From NCBI RefSeq assembly GCF_023091745.1, contig NC_068920.1, positions 112,805,622-112,869,621 on the forward strand: a DNA stretch of 64,000 bases, given 5' to 3'. Of this stretch, positions 22,941 through 33,125 are shown piece by piece. Under the pieces are notes generated by a model, which saw nothing but the letters and a program-made list of their open reading frames with translations, was not told the origin of the DNA and did no database searches. Position 1 is the first letter of the stretch; each line of letters starts with the position of its first letter. This DNA is from Budorcas taxicolor (lineage: Eukaryota > Chordata > Mammalia > Artiodactyla > Bovidae). The position numbers were made by a program, and so were the translations under genes.

Positions 22941-23002
22941 TTCTCTCTCTGTATATATATATACTGCTGTGTATATATATATATATACACACACACATAT
23001 AT
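22941..23002. repeat. Compound (TC)(TA)(CA) microsatellite
   Basis: TCTCTCTCTC, then TA runs, then ACACACAC, then TATATA. The phrase ATACTGCTG occurs both inside it (about 22971) and at its right end (23001), so a piece of SINE tail seems to have been duplicated within the array. Confidence 0.85.
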
Positions 23003-23327
23003 ACTGCTGAAGTATGGTCAGCAGAAGTAATGGTCATCAATTCTGAGACCTTTATTTCCAGTATAAAATTTATCAGAGCTCTATCAGTCGTGTCTGACTC
23101 TGTGCGGCCCCATAGACAGCAGCCCACAAGGCTCCTCTGTCCACGGGCTTCTCTCGGCAAGAATACTGGAGTGGATTGCCATTTCCTTCTCCAATGCATG
23201 CATGCTTGCTAAATCGCTTCAGTCGTGTCTGACTCTGTGCGACCCTATGGACAGCAGCCCACCAGGCTCCTCTGTCCATGGGATTTTCTGGGCAAGAATA
23301 CTGGAGTGGGTTGTCACTTCCATCTCC
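23003..23327 (-). mobile_element. BOV-A2 SINE disrupted by a copied 66-bp block
   Basis: Two BovA monomers on the minus strand at 23084-23195 and 23214-23327. The 3' tail should read CTGCTGCTAAGTCGCTTCAG across the left edge. Instead a remnant CTGCTGAAGT (23004-23013) is followed by the foreign block 23018-23083 and the SINE resumes at TCAGTCGTG (23084). The disruption therefore postdates the SINE. Confidence 0.85.
23018..23083 (+). repeat. Copy 2 of the 66-bp block, inside a SINE tail
   Basis: Same orientation as 21841-21906, one mismatch, offset 1,177 bp. Sequence on either side differs from copy 1, except for a shared TATGG just before the block (23013-23017 here, 21825-21830 upstream, with an 11-base gap). 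Confidence 0.95.
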
Positions 23328-23361
23328 ATACATACATTTATATTTCCCTATCCCTGTAAGA

Positions 23362-23473
23362 GGAAATGCAATCCACTCCAGTATTTTTGCCTGCAGAATT
23401 CCATGGACAGAGGACCTGCTGGGCTACAGACCACAGGGTCACAAAGAATTGGACATGACTAGTGACTAACAAC
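23362..23473 (+). mobile_element. BovA SINE fragment, inverted relative to its neighbour
   Basis: A plus-strand BovA body from AATGCAATCCACTCCAG to GACTAGTGACTAACAAC. With the minus copy ending at 23327 it makes an inverted pair 34 bp apart, which could fold as a hairpin if transcribed. Confidence 0.85.
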
Positions 23474-24020
23474 AAAGCACACACATTATGCATATACATA
23501 TATATAGTACACATATATGTAACATATATAAAACAAATTATTATGTTTATTGGATGATACAGAGCAGACTTAGTAATCTTTTAGTAGTATTGGTCTGGCT
23601 TTGATATAGCCTTAAACACAATATTTTAGAATAGTACTATGTATTTGGTTAAGCCAGTAAAGAACATGGTTTAAAATGTTTAGAGTTTTGACAGTTATGA
23701 GCAATAATCCACCCAGGTATGCTGGTGCTGAGATATGGCACTCATGTTCAAGTTTCATCTTTCAAAGTCTATAACTACCTGGCTCATCGTCAGTGCCTAA
23801 TACATATTAGAAGGACAAAAAGGCTGGCTTATTGGACTAGAGAGATGTGCGTAATCACTTGGGTTCAGCATATGCTTTTCCCTACCAGATCATTTCTAAT
23901 TGCAGGTTGAAAGCTGCATTTTTTTTTTAAAGCAGATATATTATGTTCTATCTGGCTTCTTTGTTATGATGTTCACTTGGTGGTTCCTTCTGCTCAGCAG
24001 ATAGTATGTATGGCCTGAAA
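23474..24020. other. Unassigned sequence with an AT microsatellite at its start
   Basis: TA/CATATA-rich tract at 23490-23530, then nothing recognised. A 63-codon frame at 23719-23910 has no support. Confidence 0.4.
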
Positions 24021-24372
24021 TGCTGTGGTTTGAACGTTTATATACCTCCAGAATTCATATTTTGAAATTCGATCCCCAGATGTGATGTATTGGTAGGTGG
24101 GGCATTTGGAGGTGCTTAATTTATGAGGGTAGAACCTTCATGAATGGAATGGTGCTTCTCAAAAGGGGCTCCTGTGAGCTCCCTAACCCCCTTCCACCAT
24201 GTGAGAACACAGCAAAAAGGTGTCATCTAAGAACCAGAAAAGAGTCCCTCTCAAGATACTGAACCTACTGGCACCATGATCTTGGACTTTCAGCTTCCAG
24301 AATTATAAGAAATAACTTTCTATAATTATAATCTGAGGTATTTTGTTACAGCAGCCTACAAGAACTAAGACA
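24021..24372 (+). mobile_element. MLT1 (ERVL-MaLR) solo LTR, about 350 bp
   Basis: Starts TGCTGTGG and ends ACTAAGACA, the usual MaLR termini. Internal phrases include GAATTCATATTTTGAAATTC, GGTGGGGCATTTGGAGG and CACCATGATCTTGGAC, in order. No TSD remains and no internal region is present. Confidence 0.82.
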
Positions 24373-24457
24373 GCACACGTTGAGAACAAAACTCAAATTG
24401 TTGAGTAGATAGGTCCCTCTGATTTTCTGATTTTAAAAGTGGGCTATTCTGTTGTCA

Positions 24458-24676
24458 GGCTTCCCAGGTGGCTCTAGTGGTAAAGAACCCACCTGCCAAT
24501 GCAGGAGACTTATAAGAGACATGAGTTTGATCCTTAGGTTGAGAAGATCCCCTGGAGGAGGGCACAGCAACACACTCAAGTATTCCTGCCTGGAGAATCC
24601 CATGGACAGAGGAACCCAGCAGGCTACAATTCATAGGGTCACACAGAGTTGAACACGACTCAGTTAGCACACATGC
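24458..24676 (+). mobile_element. Bov-tA SINE with 12-bp TSD
   Basis: Full tRNA head and BovA body in plus orientation. ATTCTGTTGTCA is repeated exactly at 24446-24457 and 24677-24688. This is one of the clearest insertions in the window. Confidence 0.95.
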
Positions 24677-24688
24677 ATTCTGTTGTCA

Positions 24689-25724
24689 CTGAACACCAAA
24701 TAGGGTTGTGAGGCCAGCCTATGCTTTAGTTTCCAGTAATATTAGAGGTTATACTCCTGAGTATAAGATATGGACAGAGATCATTTTTGCCAGAAATTTT
24801 TGATCAATAGGATGGTCACTGTTAGTTGTTAGAAGGATTATTTTCCATAGCACAGTCATGACTTAGGACAAGATACACAAAGATTTTAATGGAAATGATG
24901 ATGTTTTAACATGGGGATTGTCTAGCTACAATCAGAATCCAGTGCTATTTGGTACTAGAATGCTTCTTATGAGCTATCTCCTTTAGTTTACATGGTTAAA
25001 TTGTATTCACTATTTATATGTTAGGTTAAAATTAGCTTCCTCAGTCAAGTTTTCTTTAAATCTCTGAGAAGTGGTCAGGAACTTAGCTATATAGTTTAAT
25101 GGCACTTATCACTTTGGCATGCGTGTGTGTGTGTGTGTGTGTGTGAACACCTAAGAACTGTAGTTCAGTCTCTTTTTAGTGACAATATAATAACTTGGTC
25201 TAAGGTCCAGTCTCCTTCATTTTAAGTCATTATAGACTGTGCCTGTGTGGAGTCCCATCCTACTCTAACCCGTCAGGACTAAACTCACAAACCAGATCAG
25301 AACCATCAGAACATTAGATCATCGTAGCCATCGTCAGATGGCTGAGAGATAACATGTGAATCAAGAGAAGTAATAATAAGATTAAAGAAAAACCTTGTGA
25401 TACCTTCTTAAATGATCTTGAAGGAAGCCAGTTGAAATTATGAGTAATATTAACCTAAGGCCCAAGAAATGCTAAAATCGTTTTATATACATAATGAAGA
25501 GGAAAAAAAAAAAAAAAAGAAGCAGGAGATAGAGAAAAGAATATAAACTTTTAAGTATCTGGATCTATTTAAGGTTCTTGTACATTTTCCAGGGAAATGA
25601 GTGGACAAATTATTTCCCAATTTTTTGTCTTAAACAAACTGAGTTAGACTTCAGTCATTCACTATCAAAATAATACCATTTTTGATGCTGAGCACACAAA
25701 TAAATGGTAATCTAGAAACCATTT
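24689..25724. other. Unassigned intergenic DNA
   Basis: No gene or transposon recognised. Contains a (GT)n microsatellite at 25122-25145 and an A-run at 25503-25518. Confidence 0.45.
25122..25145 (+). repeat. (GT)12 microsatellite
   Basis: Perfect GT dinucleotides following GGCATGC. Confidence 0.97.
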
Positions 25725-25815
25725 ATTTTAAAAATTGATTTATTTTATTTTAACTGGAGGCTAATTACTTTACAATATTGTGGTGGTTTTTGCCATATAT
25801 TTCAAACATGCTGTT
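25725..25815 (-). mobile_element. L1 3' terminal fragment
   Basis: Minus-strand L1 end: T-rich start, then GGAGGCTAATTACTTTACA and GGTTTTTGCCATATATT, matching the last ~80 bp of ruminant L1 3' UTRs (compare 41256-41344). Heavily 5'-truncated. Confidence 0.7.
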
Positions 25816-25822
25816 TAGGGAA

Positions 25823-26185
25823 TGTTCTAGTCAGATTTGGCTGCTACAACAAAATACCATTCACTGGGTTACTTAAACAGTAGATATTTATTTCTCCTGG
25901 TTGTGAAGGCCGAATTTCTAAAATCAGGCTGCAAATATGGTTTGATTCCAGCAAAAGGTCTCTTTCTGGCTTGTCAACGGCCACCTTCTTGCTGAGTCTT
26001 CACCTGTATGGAGAGACAGAGCAAACACACTGGTGTCTTCTTTTATAACAGCCCCAATCCCATCATGAGAGCCCTGCCTTTATGACCTAAACCTAATTAC
26101 ATCTCAACATCCTCATCTCAAATTTCGTCATGTTAGAGGTTAGGGCTTCAATACATGAATTTTGGAGGCATTCAATTATGTCCGT
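25823..26185 (-). mobile_element. MLT1 (ERVL-MaLR) LTR, minus orientation
   Basis: Reverse-complement counterpart of the element at 24021-24372. It has the complement of the TTATAGCAGCC-type end at 25840-25860, the CACCTCC-type region degraded near 26100, and a lost start near 26185. A Bov-tA begins 12 bp further on. Confidence 0.75.
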
Positions 26186-26197
26186 CCTAGTGAGTAA

Positions 26198-26413
26198 CTG
26201 GGGGATTCCCAGGTGGTGCAGTGGTAAAGAATCCACCTGCTCACACAGGCGTAAGAGACAAGGGTTCGATCCCTGGGTTGGGAAGATCCCCTGGAATAGG
26301 AAATGGCAACCAGCTCCAGTATTCTTGCCTGGAGAATTCCATGGACAAAGGAGCCTGGTGAGATACAGTCTGTGGGGTCGCAAAGAGTTGTATGTGACTG
26401 AGCATACACACAC
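26198..26413 (+). mobile_element. Bov-tA SINE with 9-bp TSD
   Basis: Full-length plus-strand copy. AGTGAGTAA is repeated at 26189-26197 and 26414-26422. The tRNA head is among the best preserved in the window. Confidence 0.94.
26214..26273 (+). promoter_or_regulatory. Internal pol III promoter (A and B boxes) of a Bov-tA SINE
   Basis: A-box-like TGGTGCAGTGG lies at 26214-26224. The B box GGTTCGATCCC lies at 26263-26273 and fits the GGTTCGANNCC consensus. The spacing is normal for tRNA-derived SINEs. Presence of the boxes does not show that this copy is transcribed. Confidence 0.6.
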
Positions 26414-26422
26414 AGTGAGTAA

Positions 26423-26870
26423 TGATTAAATGACTGAACCAAATGATTTATAATATTTATAGTAGTTGTTTGAGAATACAAGTTATTATTCTGGCCATAT
26501 TTCTGAAATCAACTTTGTAATGATGATTACAGTCACTTTATTTGGGTTTCTATTAGTATATTATTGTTATATCCTACCCTTTGTTCAAAAGTACAGTTAT
26601 TAGAATCAAGGCTGAAGGTTAGAGACTAATAAAGTGTTCAATGTCTACAATGACTGGTTAAAATATGAAACAAGGAAGTTTCTGAGTTCTGGTGAGTAGT
26701 TGGCAAATATTCATCAGATTTTTGGAGCATAGATTAATGGTTTTCACACGCCATATAAGAATACTGACATATTCCATCTCTTTTGGACTTCACTTTATCA
26801 AGTAGATAAATAACTTTTGGCAAGGATTATTTCTTCAGTAAGTGTAAACAGTGTAATAGTCCAATGCTAT
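26423..26870. other. Unassigned sequence
   Basis: AT-rich, no gene or repeat recognised. Confidence 0.4.
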
Positions 26871-26882
26871 TATGTGGGCATG

Positions 26883-26997
26883 TGTGCTAAGTAGCTTCAG
26901 TCTACTGAAGTAGACTTCAATCTACAACCAATTAATTTTTTATATCTGACTCCTTGTGATACCATGTACTATGGAATTCTGGGTTCCTCTGTCCAAC
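26883..26997 (-). mobile_element. Short BovA SINE with a ~43-bp filler, 12-bp TSD
   Basis: TATGTGGGCATG at 26871-26882 and 26998-27009 bounds the insertion exactly. Minus-strand BovA tail (GCTAAGTAGCTTCAGT) at 26886-26901 and body (TCTGACTCC... to CTCTGTCC) at 26945-26994 are separated by filler 26902-26944. The filler holds overlapping quasi-palindromes (CTTCAGT/ACTGAAG and GTCTACT/AGTAGAC) and a 19-nt match to 27589-27607. Confidence 0.82.
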
Positions 26998-27009
26998 TAT
27001 GTGGGCATG

Positions 27010-27754
27010 ATATATTGAAGCTTTACAATTAATGGCTTATGTAAAATATATTTGTGTGGATGAAAGAATTTCCTGAAGAATGGCACACTAAGAAATGCCC
27101 AACTTCATCATAACTTGAAGCAAATGATACAAGTATCTGCATAAGCAAATATGAGAGAGAGGGGTAGGTGGATTCCTGGTGAAAGGAATCAGAATTTCTG
27201 ATCATTGCAAAATCCTTGTGGTTCTGTAACACTTGCAAATTGCAGATAAACCTCAGGATCATCAAGGCTACCAGTCACTGAAATTTCTACTGTAATGTAG
27301 AAAATAATCTATCTCAATTGTTTCTGCTCTCTAATGGAATATGTACAGAAAATGAACTAATACCATCTATATTATTCTAGTCCTTAATTTATTTATATTT
27401 CTATTCAAACACAATAATTCTTATGGCAGATAGGGATATGACAGACATTTTCCATAGGCTAACATGTTACCTCTCTGAATGAGTTAAGCAAGCCAAAATA
27501 TTGGGAAAGCAAATCCCCAAGTAAATCTCACTTCATCCTCCCCTTTCAAAATAGTCTTCACTATAGAACAGAGCCTGAGGTTATAGAGCAACCAATTAAT
27601 TTTTTATTATTCTGATCTACTTTCTGAAGCTAAGAATGCTGAAGTGTTTTGACAAGAGAACACCGTAAGCTCTCCCTTACTCTTCTAAAAGCACTCACAC
27701 ACTGATTTTGCACAAGCCTGTTGGTCTAAGTTTTACATAGAGTTTCTGGTTTCC
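27010..27754. other. Unassigned sequence flanking BovB
   Basis: No gene recognised. Contains at 27589-27607 the probable donor of the filler in the SINE at 26883-26997. Confidence 0.45.
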
Positions 27755-27772
27755 CAGGAAAAACCGACTGAT

Positions 27773-28036
27773 ATGTATACAAAGTTCAAAGCCGTGAATT
27801 TAGCGTTAGAAAATCAAGGCAAATTGGAAGTGGTCAAACGGGAGATAGCAAGAGTGAACGTTGACATTTTAGAAATCAGCAAACTAAAATCGACTGGAAT
27901 GAGTGAATTTAACACAGATGACCATTATTTCTATTATTGTGGGCAAGAATCCCTTAGAAAAAATGGAGTAGCCATCATAGTCAACAAAAGAGTCCAAAAT
28001 GCAGTATTGGATGCAATCTCAAAAACGACAGAATGA
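27773..28036 (+). pseudogene. BovB APE endonuclease N-terminal frame, 87 codons
   Basis: Encodes the start of the apurinic-type endonuclease, including the ARVNVDILEISKLKSTGM and YYCGQESLRKNGVAIIVNK blocks. In this family the enzyme nicks target DNA to prime reverse transcription. The position usually Glu in the ISE-type motif reads Lys here (ISKLK), which would affect metal binding if the alignment is right. The frame breaks at 28036 and the rest of the domain continues in other frames. Confidence 0.8.
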
Positions 28037-28855
28037 TCTCTGTACGTTTCCAAGGCCAACCATTTGATATCACAGTAATCCAAGTGTATGCCCCGACCAA
28101 GAATGCTAAAGAAGCTGAAGTTGAATGGTTCTATGAAGACCTACAAGACCTTCTAGAATTAACACCTTAAAAAGATGTCCTTTTCATCATAGAGGAATGG
28201 AGTACAAAAGTAGGAAGTCAAGAAACACATGGAGTAACAGGCAAATGTGGCCTTGGAGTACAGAATGAAGCAGGGCAAAGGTTAAAGGAATTTTGCCAAG
28301 AGAATGCACTGGTCATAGCAAACACTGTCTTCCAACAACACAAGAGAAGACTCTACACATGGACATCACCAGATGGTCAATACTGAAATCAGACTGATTA
28401 TATTCTTTGCAGCCAAAGATGGAGAAGCTTCATACAGTTAGCAAAAACAAGACCGGGAGCTGACTGTGGCTCAGATCATGAACTCCTTATTGTCAAATTC
28501 AGACTTGAATTGAAGAAAGTAGGGAAAACGACTAGATCATTCAGGTATGACCTAAATCAAATCCCTTATGATTCTACAGTGGCAGTAAGAAATAGATTCA
28601 AGAGATTTGATCTGATAGACAAAGTGTCTGATGAACTATGAACAGAGGTTTTTGACATTGTACAGGAGACAGGGATCAAGACCATCACAAAGGAAAAAAA
28701 TGCCAAAAACCAAACTGTCTTTCTGAAGAGGTCTTACAAACAGCTGTGGAAAGAAGAGAAACAAAAAGCAAAGGAGAAAAAGAAAAATACATCCATTTGA
28801 ATGCAGAGTTTCAAAGAATAGCAAGGAGAGATAAGAAAACCTTCCTTACTGATCA

Positions 28856-29854
28856 GTGCAAAGAGAGAGAAAAACAATAGAATGGGAAAGACTAGCGATC
28901 TCCAAGAAAATTAGAGATACCAAGGGAACATTTCATGCAAAGATGGGCAAAATAAAGGACAGAAATAGTATGGACCTAACAGAAGCAGAAGACATTAAGA
29001 AGAGGTGGCAAGAATACACGGAAGAACTGTACAAAATAGATCTTCATGGACCTGATAATCATAATAGTATGATCACTCACCTAGAGCCAGACATTCTGGA
29101 AGGTGAAGTCAAGTGGACTTTAGGAAGCATCACTACAAATGGAGCTCATGGAGGTGATGGAATTCCAGTTGAGCTATTTCAAATCCTAAAAGATGATGGT
29201 GTGAAAGTGCTACACTCAATATACCAACAAATTTGGAAACCTCAGCAGTGGCCACAGGACTGTAGAAGTTCAGTTTTCATTCCAATCCCAAAGAAAGACA
29301 ATGCCAAGGAATGCTCAAACTACTGCATGATTACAATCAACTCACATACTGTTAAAGTTATGCTCAAAATTCTCCAAGCCAGGCTTCAATACTATGTGAA
29401 CCATGAAATTCTAGAAGTTCAAGTTGGTTTTAGAAAAGGCAGAAGAACCATAGGTCAAATTGCCAACATCCACTGGATTATCAAAAAAGCAAGAGAGTTA
29501 CAGAGAACATTTATTTCTGCTTTATTGATTAACTATGCCAAAGCCTTTGACTGTGTGGATCACAAGAAATTATGGAAAATTCTGAAAGAGATGACCTGCA
29601 TCTTGAGAAATCTGTATGCAGGTCAGGAAGCAACAATTAGAACTGGACATGGAATAACAAACTGGTTCACAATTGGGAAAGGAGTGTGTCAAGGCTGTAT
29701 ATTGTCACCCTGCTTATTTAACTTCTATGCAAAGTACATCATGAGAAACGCTGGGCTGGAGGAAGCACAAGCTGGAATCAAAATTGCAGGAGAAATATCA
29801 ATAACCTCAGATATGCAGAAGACACCACCCTTATGGCAGAAAGTGAAGACCTAA
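28856..29854 (+). pseudogene. BovB reverse transcriptase frame, 332 codons, catalytic boxes damaged
   Basis: The longest open frame of the window covers the linker and most of the RT. Recognisable blocks are GDGIPVELFQILK, SVFIPIPKK, motif A INYAKAFDCVDH (residues 225-236) and GVCQGCILSPCLFNFY (about 275-290). Motif A has Asn where family members have Asp. A one-base loss near 29787 shifts the frame before motif C, whose nucleotides at 29812-29823 would read YAED rather than YADD. The last ~20 residues (EISITSDMQKT...) are frameshift product. Not a host gene. Confidence 0.9.
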
Positions 29855-30136
29855 AGAGCATCTTGATGAAAGTGAAAGAGGAGAGTGAAAAAGTTGGCTT
29901 AAATCTCAACATTCAGAAAACGAAGATGATGGGATCTGGCCCCATCACTTCATGACAAATAGATGGGGAAACAGTGGAAATAATGGCACTTTCTTTTTTG
30001 GGGCTCCAAAATCATTGCAGATGGTGACTGCAGCTATGAAATTAAAAGATATTTACATCTTGGAAGCAAAGTTATGACCAAACCTAGATAGCATGTTATC
30101 AAGCAGAGACATTACTTTGCCAGCAAAGAACTGTCT

Positions 30137-32257
30137 CAGTTCAGACAGTTCAGTCGTGTCTGACTCCTTGCAACCCCATGAATCGCAGCACGCCAGGCCT
30201 CCCTGTCCATCACCATCTCCCAGAGTTGACTCAGACTCACGTCCAACAAGGCCGTGATGCCATCCAGCCATCTCATCCTCGGTCGTCCCCTTCTCCTCCT
30301 GCCCCCAATCCCTCCCAGCATCACAGTCTTTCCCAATGAGTCATGTCTTCGCATGAGGTGGCCAAAGTACTGGAGTTTCAGATTTAGCATCATTCCTTCA
30401 AAAGAAATCCCAGGGTTGATCTTCAGAATGGACTGGTTGGATCTCCTTGCAGTCCAAGGGACTCTCAAGAGTCTTCTCCAACACCACACTTCAAAAGCAT
30501 CAATTCTTCGGTGCTCAGTCTTCTTCACAGTCCAACTCTCACATCCATACATGACACAGGAAAAACCATAGCCTTGACTAGACGGACCTTAGTCGGCAAA
30601 GTAATGTCTCAATTTTTGAATATACTAACTAGGTAGGTCATAACTTTTCTTCCAATGAGTAAGCGTCTTTTAATTTCATGGCTGCAGTCACCATCTGCAG
30701 TGATTTTGGAGCCCAAAAAAATAAAGTCTGACCTTGTTTCCACTGTTTCCTCATCTACTTCCCATGAAGTGATGGGACCGGATGCCATGATCTTCATTTT
30801 CTGAATGTTGAGCATTAAGCCAACTTTTTCACTCTCCCCTTTCACTTTCATCAAGAGGCTTTTTAGTCCCTCTTCACTTTCTGCCATAAGGGCGGTGTCA
30901 TCTGCATATCTGAGGTTATTGATATTTCTCCTGCAATCTTGATTCCAGCTTGTGTTTCTTCCAACCCAGCGTTTCTCATGATGTACCCTGCATATAAGTT
31001 AAATAAGCAGGGTGAAAATATACAGCCTTGACGTACTCCTTTTCCTATTTGTAACCAGTCTGTTGTTCCATGTCCAGTTCTAACTGTTGCTTCCTGACCT
31101 GCATACAGATTTCTCAAGAGGCAGGTTAGGTGATCTGGTATTCCCATCTCTTTCAGAATTTTCCATAGTTTATTGTGATCCACACAGTCAAAGGCTTTGG
31201 CAAGTCAATAAAGCAGAAATTGATGTTTTTCTCGAAATCTCTTCTTTTTCCGTGATCCAGTGGATGTTGGCAATCTTATCTCTGGTTCCTCTGCATTTTT
31301 AAAACCAGCTTGAACATCAGGGAGTTCACGGTTCACGTATTGCTGAAGCCTGGCTTGGAGAATTTTGAGCATTACTTTACTAGCATGTGAGATGAGTGCA
31401 GTAGTTTGAGCGTTCTTTGGCATTGCCTTTCTTTGGAATTGGAATGAAAACTGACCTTTTCCTGTCCTGTGGCCACTGCTGAGTTTTCCAAATTTGCTGG
31501 CATATTGAATGCAGCACTTTCACAGCATCATCTTTCAGGATTTGAAATAGCTCAACTGGAATTCCATCACCTCCACTCGCTTTGTTCATAGTGATGCTTT
31601 CTAAGGCCCACTTGACTTCACATTCCAAGATGTCTGGCTCTAGATGAGTGATCACATCATCATGATTATCTGGGTCATGAATATCTTTTTTGTACAGTTC
31701 TTCCATATATTCTTGCCACCTCTTCTTAATATCTTCTACTTCTGTTAGGTTCATACCATTTCTCTCCTTTATTGAGCCCATCTTTGCATAAAATATTCCC
31801 TTGGTATCTCTAATTTTCATGAAGAGATCTTTAGTCTTTCCCATTCTGTTCTTTTCATCTATTTCTTTGCATGGATCGCTGAAGAAAGCTTTCTTATCTC
31901 TCCTCGCTATTCTTTGGAACTCTGCATTCAGATGCTTATATCTTTCCTTTTCTCTTTTGCTTTTTGCCTCTCTTCTTTTCACAGCTATTTGTAAGGCCTC
32001 CCCAGACAGCCATTTTGCTTTTTTGCATTTCTTTTCCATGGGGATGGTGTTGATCCCTTTCTCCTGTACAATGTCATGAACCTGATTCCATAGTTCATCG
32101 GGCACTCTATCTATCAGATCTAGACCCTTAAATCTATTTCTCACTTCCACTGTATAATCATAAGGGATTTGATTTAGGTCATACCTGAATGGTCTAGTGG
32201 TTTTCCCTACTTTCTTCAATTAAATTCTGACTTTGGCAATAAGGAGTTCATGATCTA
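30137..32257 (-). mobile_element. BovB LINE, young, inserted head-on into the plus BovB
   Basis: Minus-strand copy of 2.1 kb. The CAGTTCAG tail starts at 30137, followed by C-terminal domain, RT and linker, truncated at about 32257 just inside the endonuclease/linker boundary. It retains longer open frames than its host, so it is younger. No TSD longer than about 3 bp is visible. With the host it makes a large imperfect inverted repeat. Confidence 0.92.
31380..32219 (-). pseudogene. BovB linker and RT N-terminal frame, 279 codons
   Basis: Encodes the region between endonuclease and RT core: FRYDLNQIPYDYTVEV, NAEFQRIARRDKKAF, KKRWQEYMEELYKKD and GDGIPVELFQILKDDAVK blocks, ending after SVFIPIPKKGNAKERSNY by a frameshift. 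Downstream pieces continue at 31205-31423, 30863-31183 and 30609-30887, then the C-terminal part at 30136-30552. The pieces overlap in register, so few mutations separate it from one frame, but the endonuclease is missing. Confidence 0.85.
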
Positions 32258-32911
32258 TCTATCAAGGCTATATTTTTCCAGTAGTCATGTATGGATGTGA
32301 GATTTGGACTATAAAGAAAACTGAACACCAAAGAACTGATCCTTTTAAATTGCGGTGTTGGAGAAGACTCTTGAGAGTCCCTTGGACTGCAAGAAGATCC
32401 AACTTGTCCATCCTAAAGAAAACCTGTCCTGAATATTCATTGGAAGGACTGATGCTGAAGCTGAAACTCCATACTTTGGCCACCTGATATGAAGAACTGA
32501 CTCATTGGAATAAACCCTGATGCTGGGAAAGATTGAAGGCAGGAGGAGAAGGGGATGACAGAGGATGTGATGTTTGGATGGCGTTACTGACTCAATGGAC
32601 ATGAGTTTGAGTAAACTCCAGGAGTCAGTGATTGGCAGGGAGGCCTGGCATGCTGCAGCCCAGGGGTTTGCAAATATCAGACACAACTGAGTGACTGAAC
32701 TGAATTCTTATAGGAATAAATATAAGCAAATACTTTCAAATGAAGTGTAGTCTCTCACCTCATATTTCCAGCTGGTTGTCATTGTATGGTTGATGGAATA
32801 TTAATCCAACTCTACTTTTTATAAAATATTTATTGTCTAAGAAATTAACCTGAAATAATTTTCAAGTCTTAGAGAATCAGATTCCAGTTTTAGCATTAAA
32901 TGACAGTCATT

Positions 32912-33117
32912 CAAATTCTTCCTTGATGCCTCTGTGGTAAAGAATTTGCCTGCAATGCAGGAGATGCAAGTTCAATTCCCTGAGTCAGAAAGATCCACTG
33001 GAGAATGAAATAGCAACCCACTCCCGTATTCTTGAATGGGCAAACACATGGACAGAGGACCCTGGTGGGTTACAGCCATGGGGTCTCAAAAGAGTTGGGT
33101 GTGACAAGAATAACAAC
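32912..33117 (+). mobile_element. Bov-tA SINE with 8-bp TSD
   Basis: Plus-strand copy with a diverged tRNA head (GCCTCTGTGGTAAAGAATTT). CAGTCATT is repeated at 32904-32911 and 33118-33125. Confidence 0.88.
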
Positions 33118-33125
33118 CAGTCATT

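Larger units (their letters stand above)
27755..32704 (+). mobile_element. BovB LINE, nearly full-length, split by a minus-strand BovB
   Basis: Plus-strand host element in two blocks, 27755-30136 and 32258-32704, about 2.8 kb of the roughly 3.2-kb family length. Order: APE endonuclease (27773 to about 28500), linker (28500-28900), RT (about 29100-29990), C-terminal domain, then the tail GAGTGACTGAACTGAA at 32690-32704. Removing 30137-32257 rejoins the TTTGCCAGCAAAG and CAAGGCTATATTTTTCC phrases, which are adjacent in BovB. Stops break the endonuclease (TGA at 28034, TAA at 28168), so it is inactive. Confidence 0.92.

Noticed and set aside
26198..26290. tRNA gene
   Set aside because: The tRNA-like heads of Bov-tA copies keep A and B boxes but not a foldable cloverleaf with a proper acceptor stem, and they are joined to SINE bodies bounded by TSDs.
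28856..29854. 332-codon open frame as a host protein gene
   Set aside because: It is BovB linker and RT with family motifs; the end is frameshifted and no host promoter or exon structure is seen.
31380..32219. 279-codon minus-strand frame as a host gene
   Set aside because: It is the BovB linker and RT N-terminus within the nested minus element.
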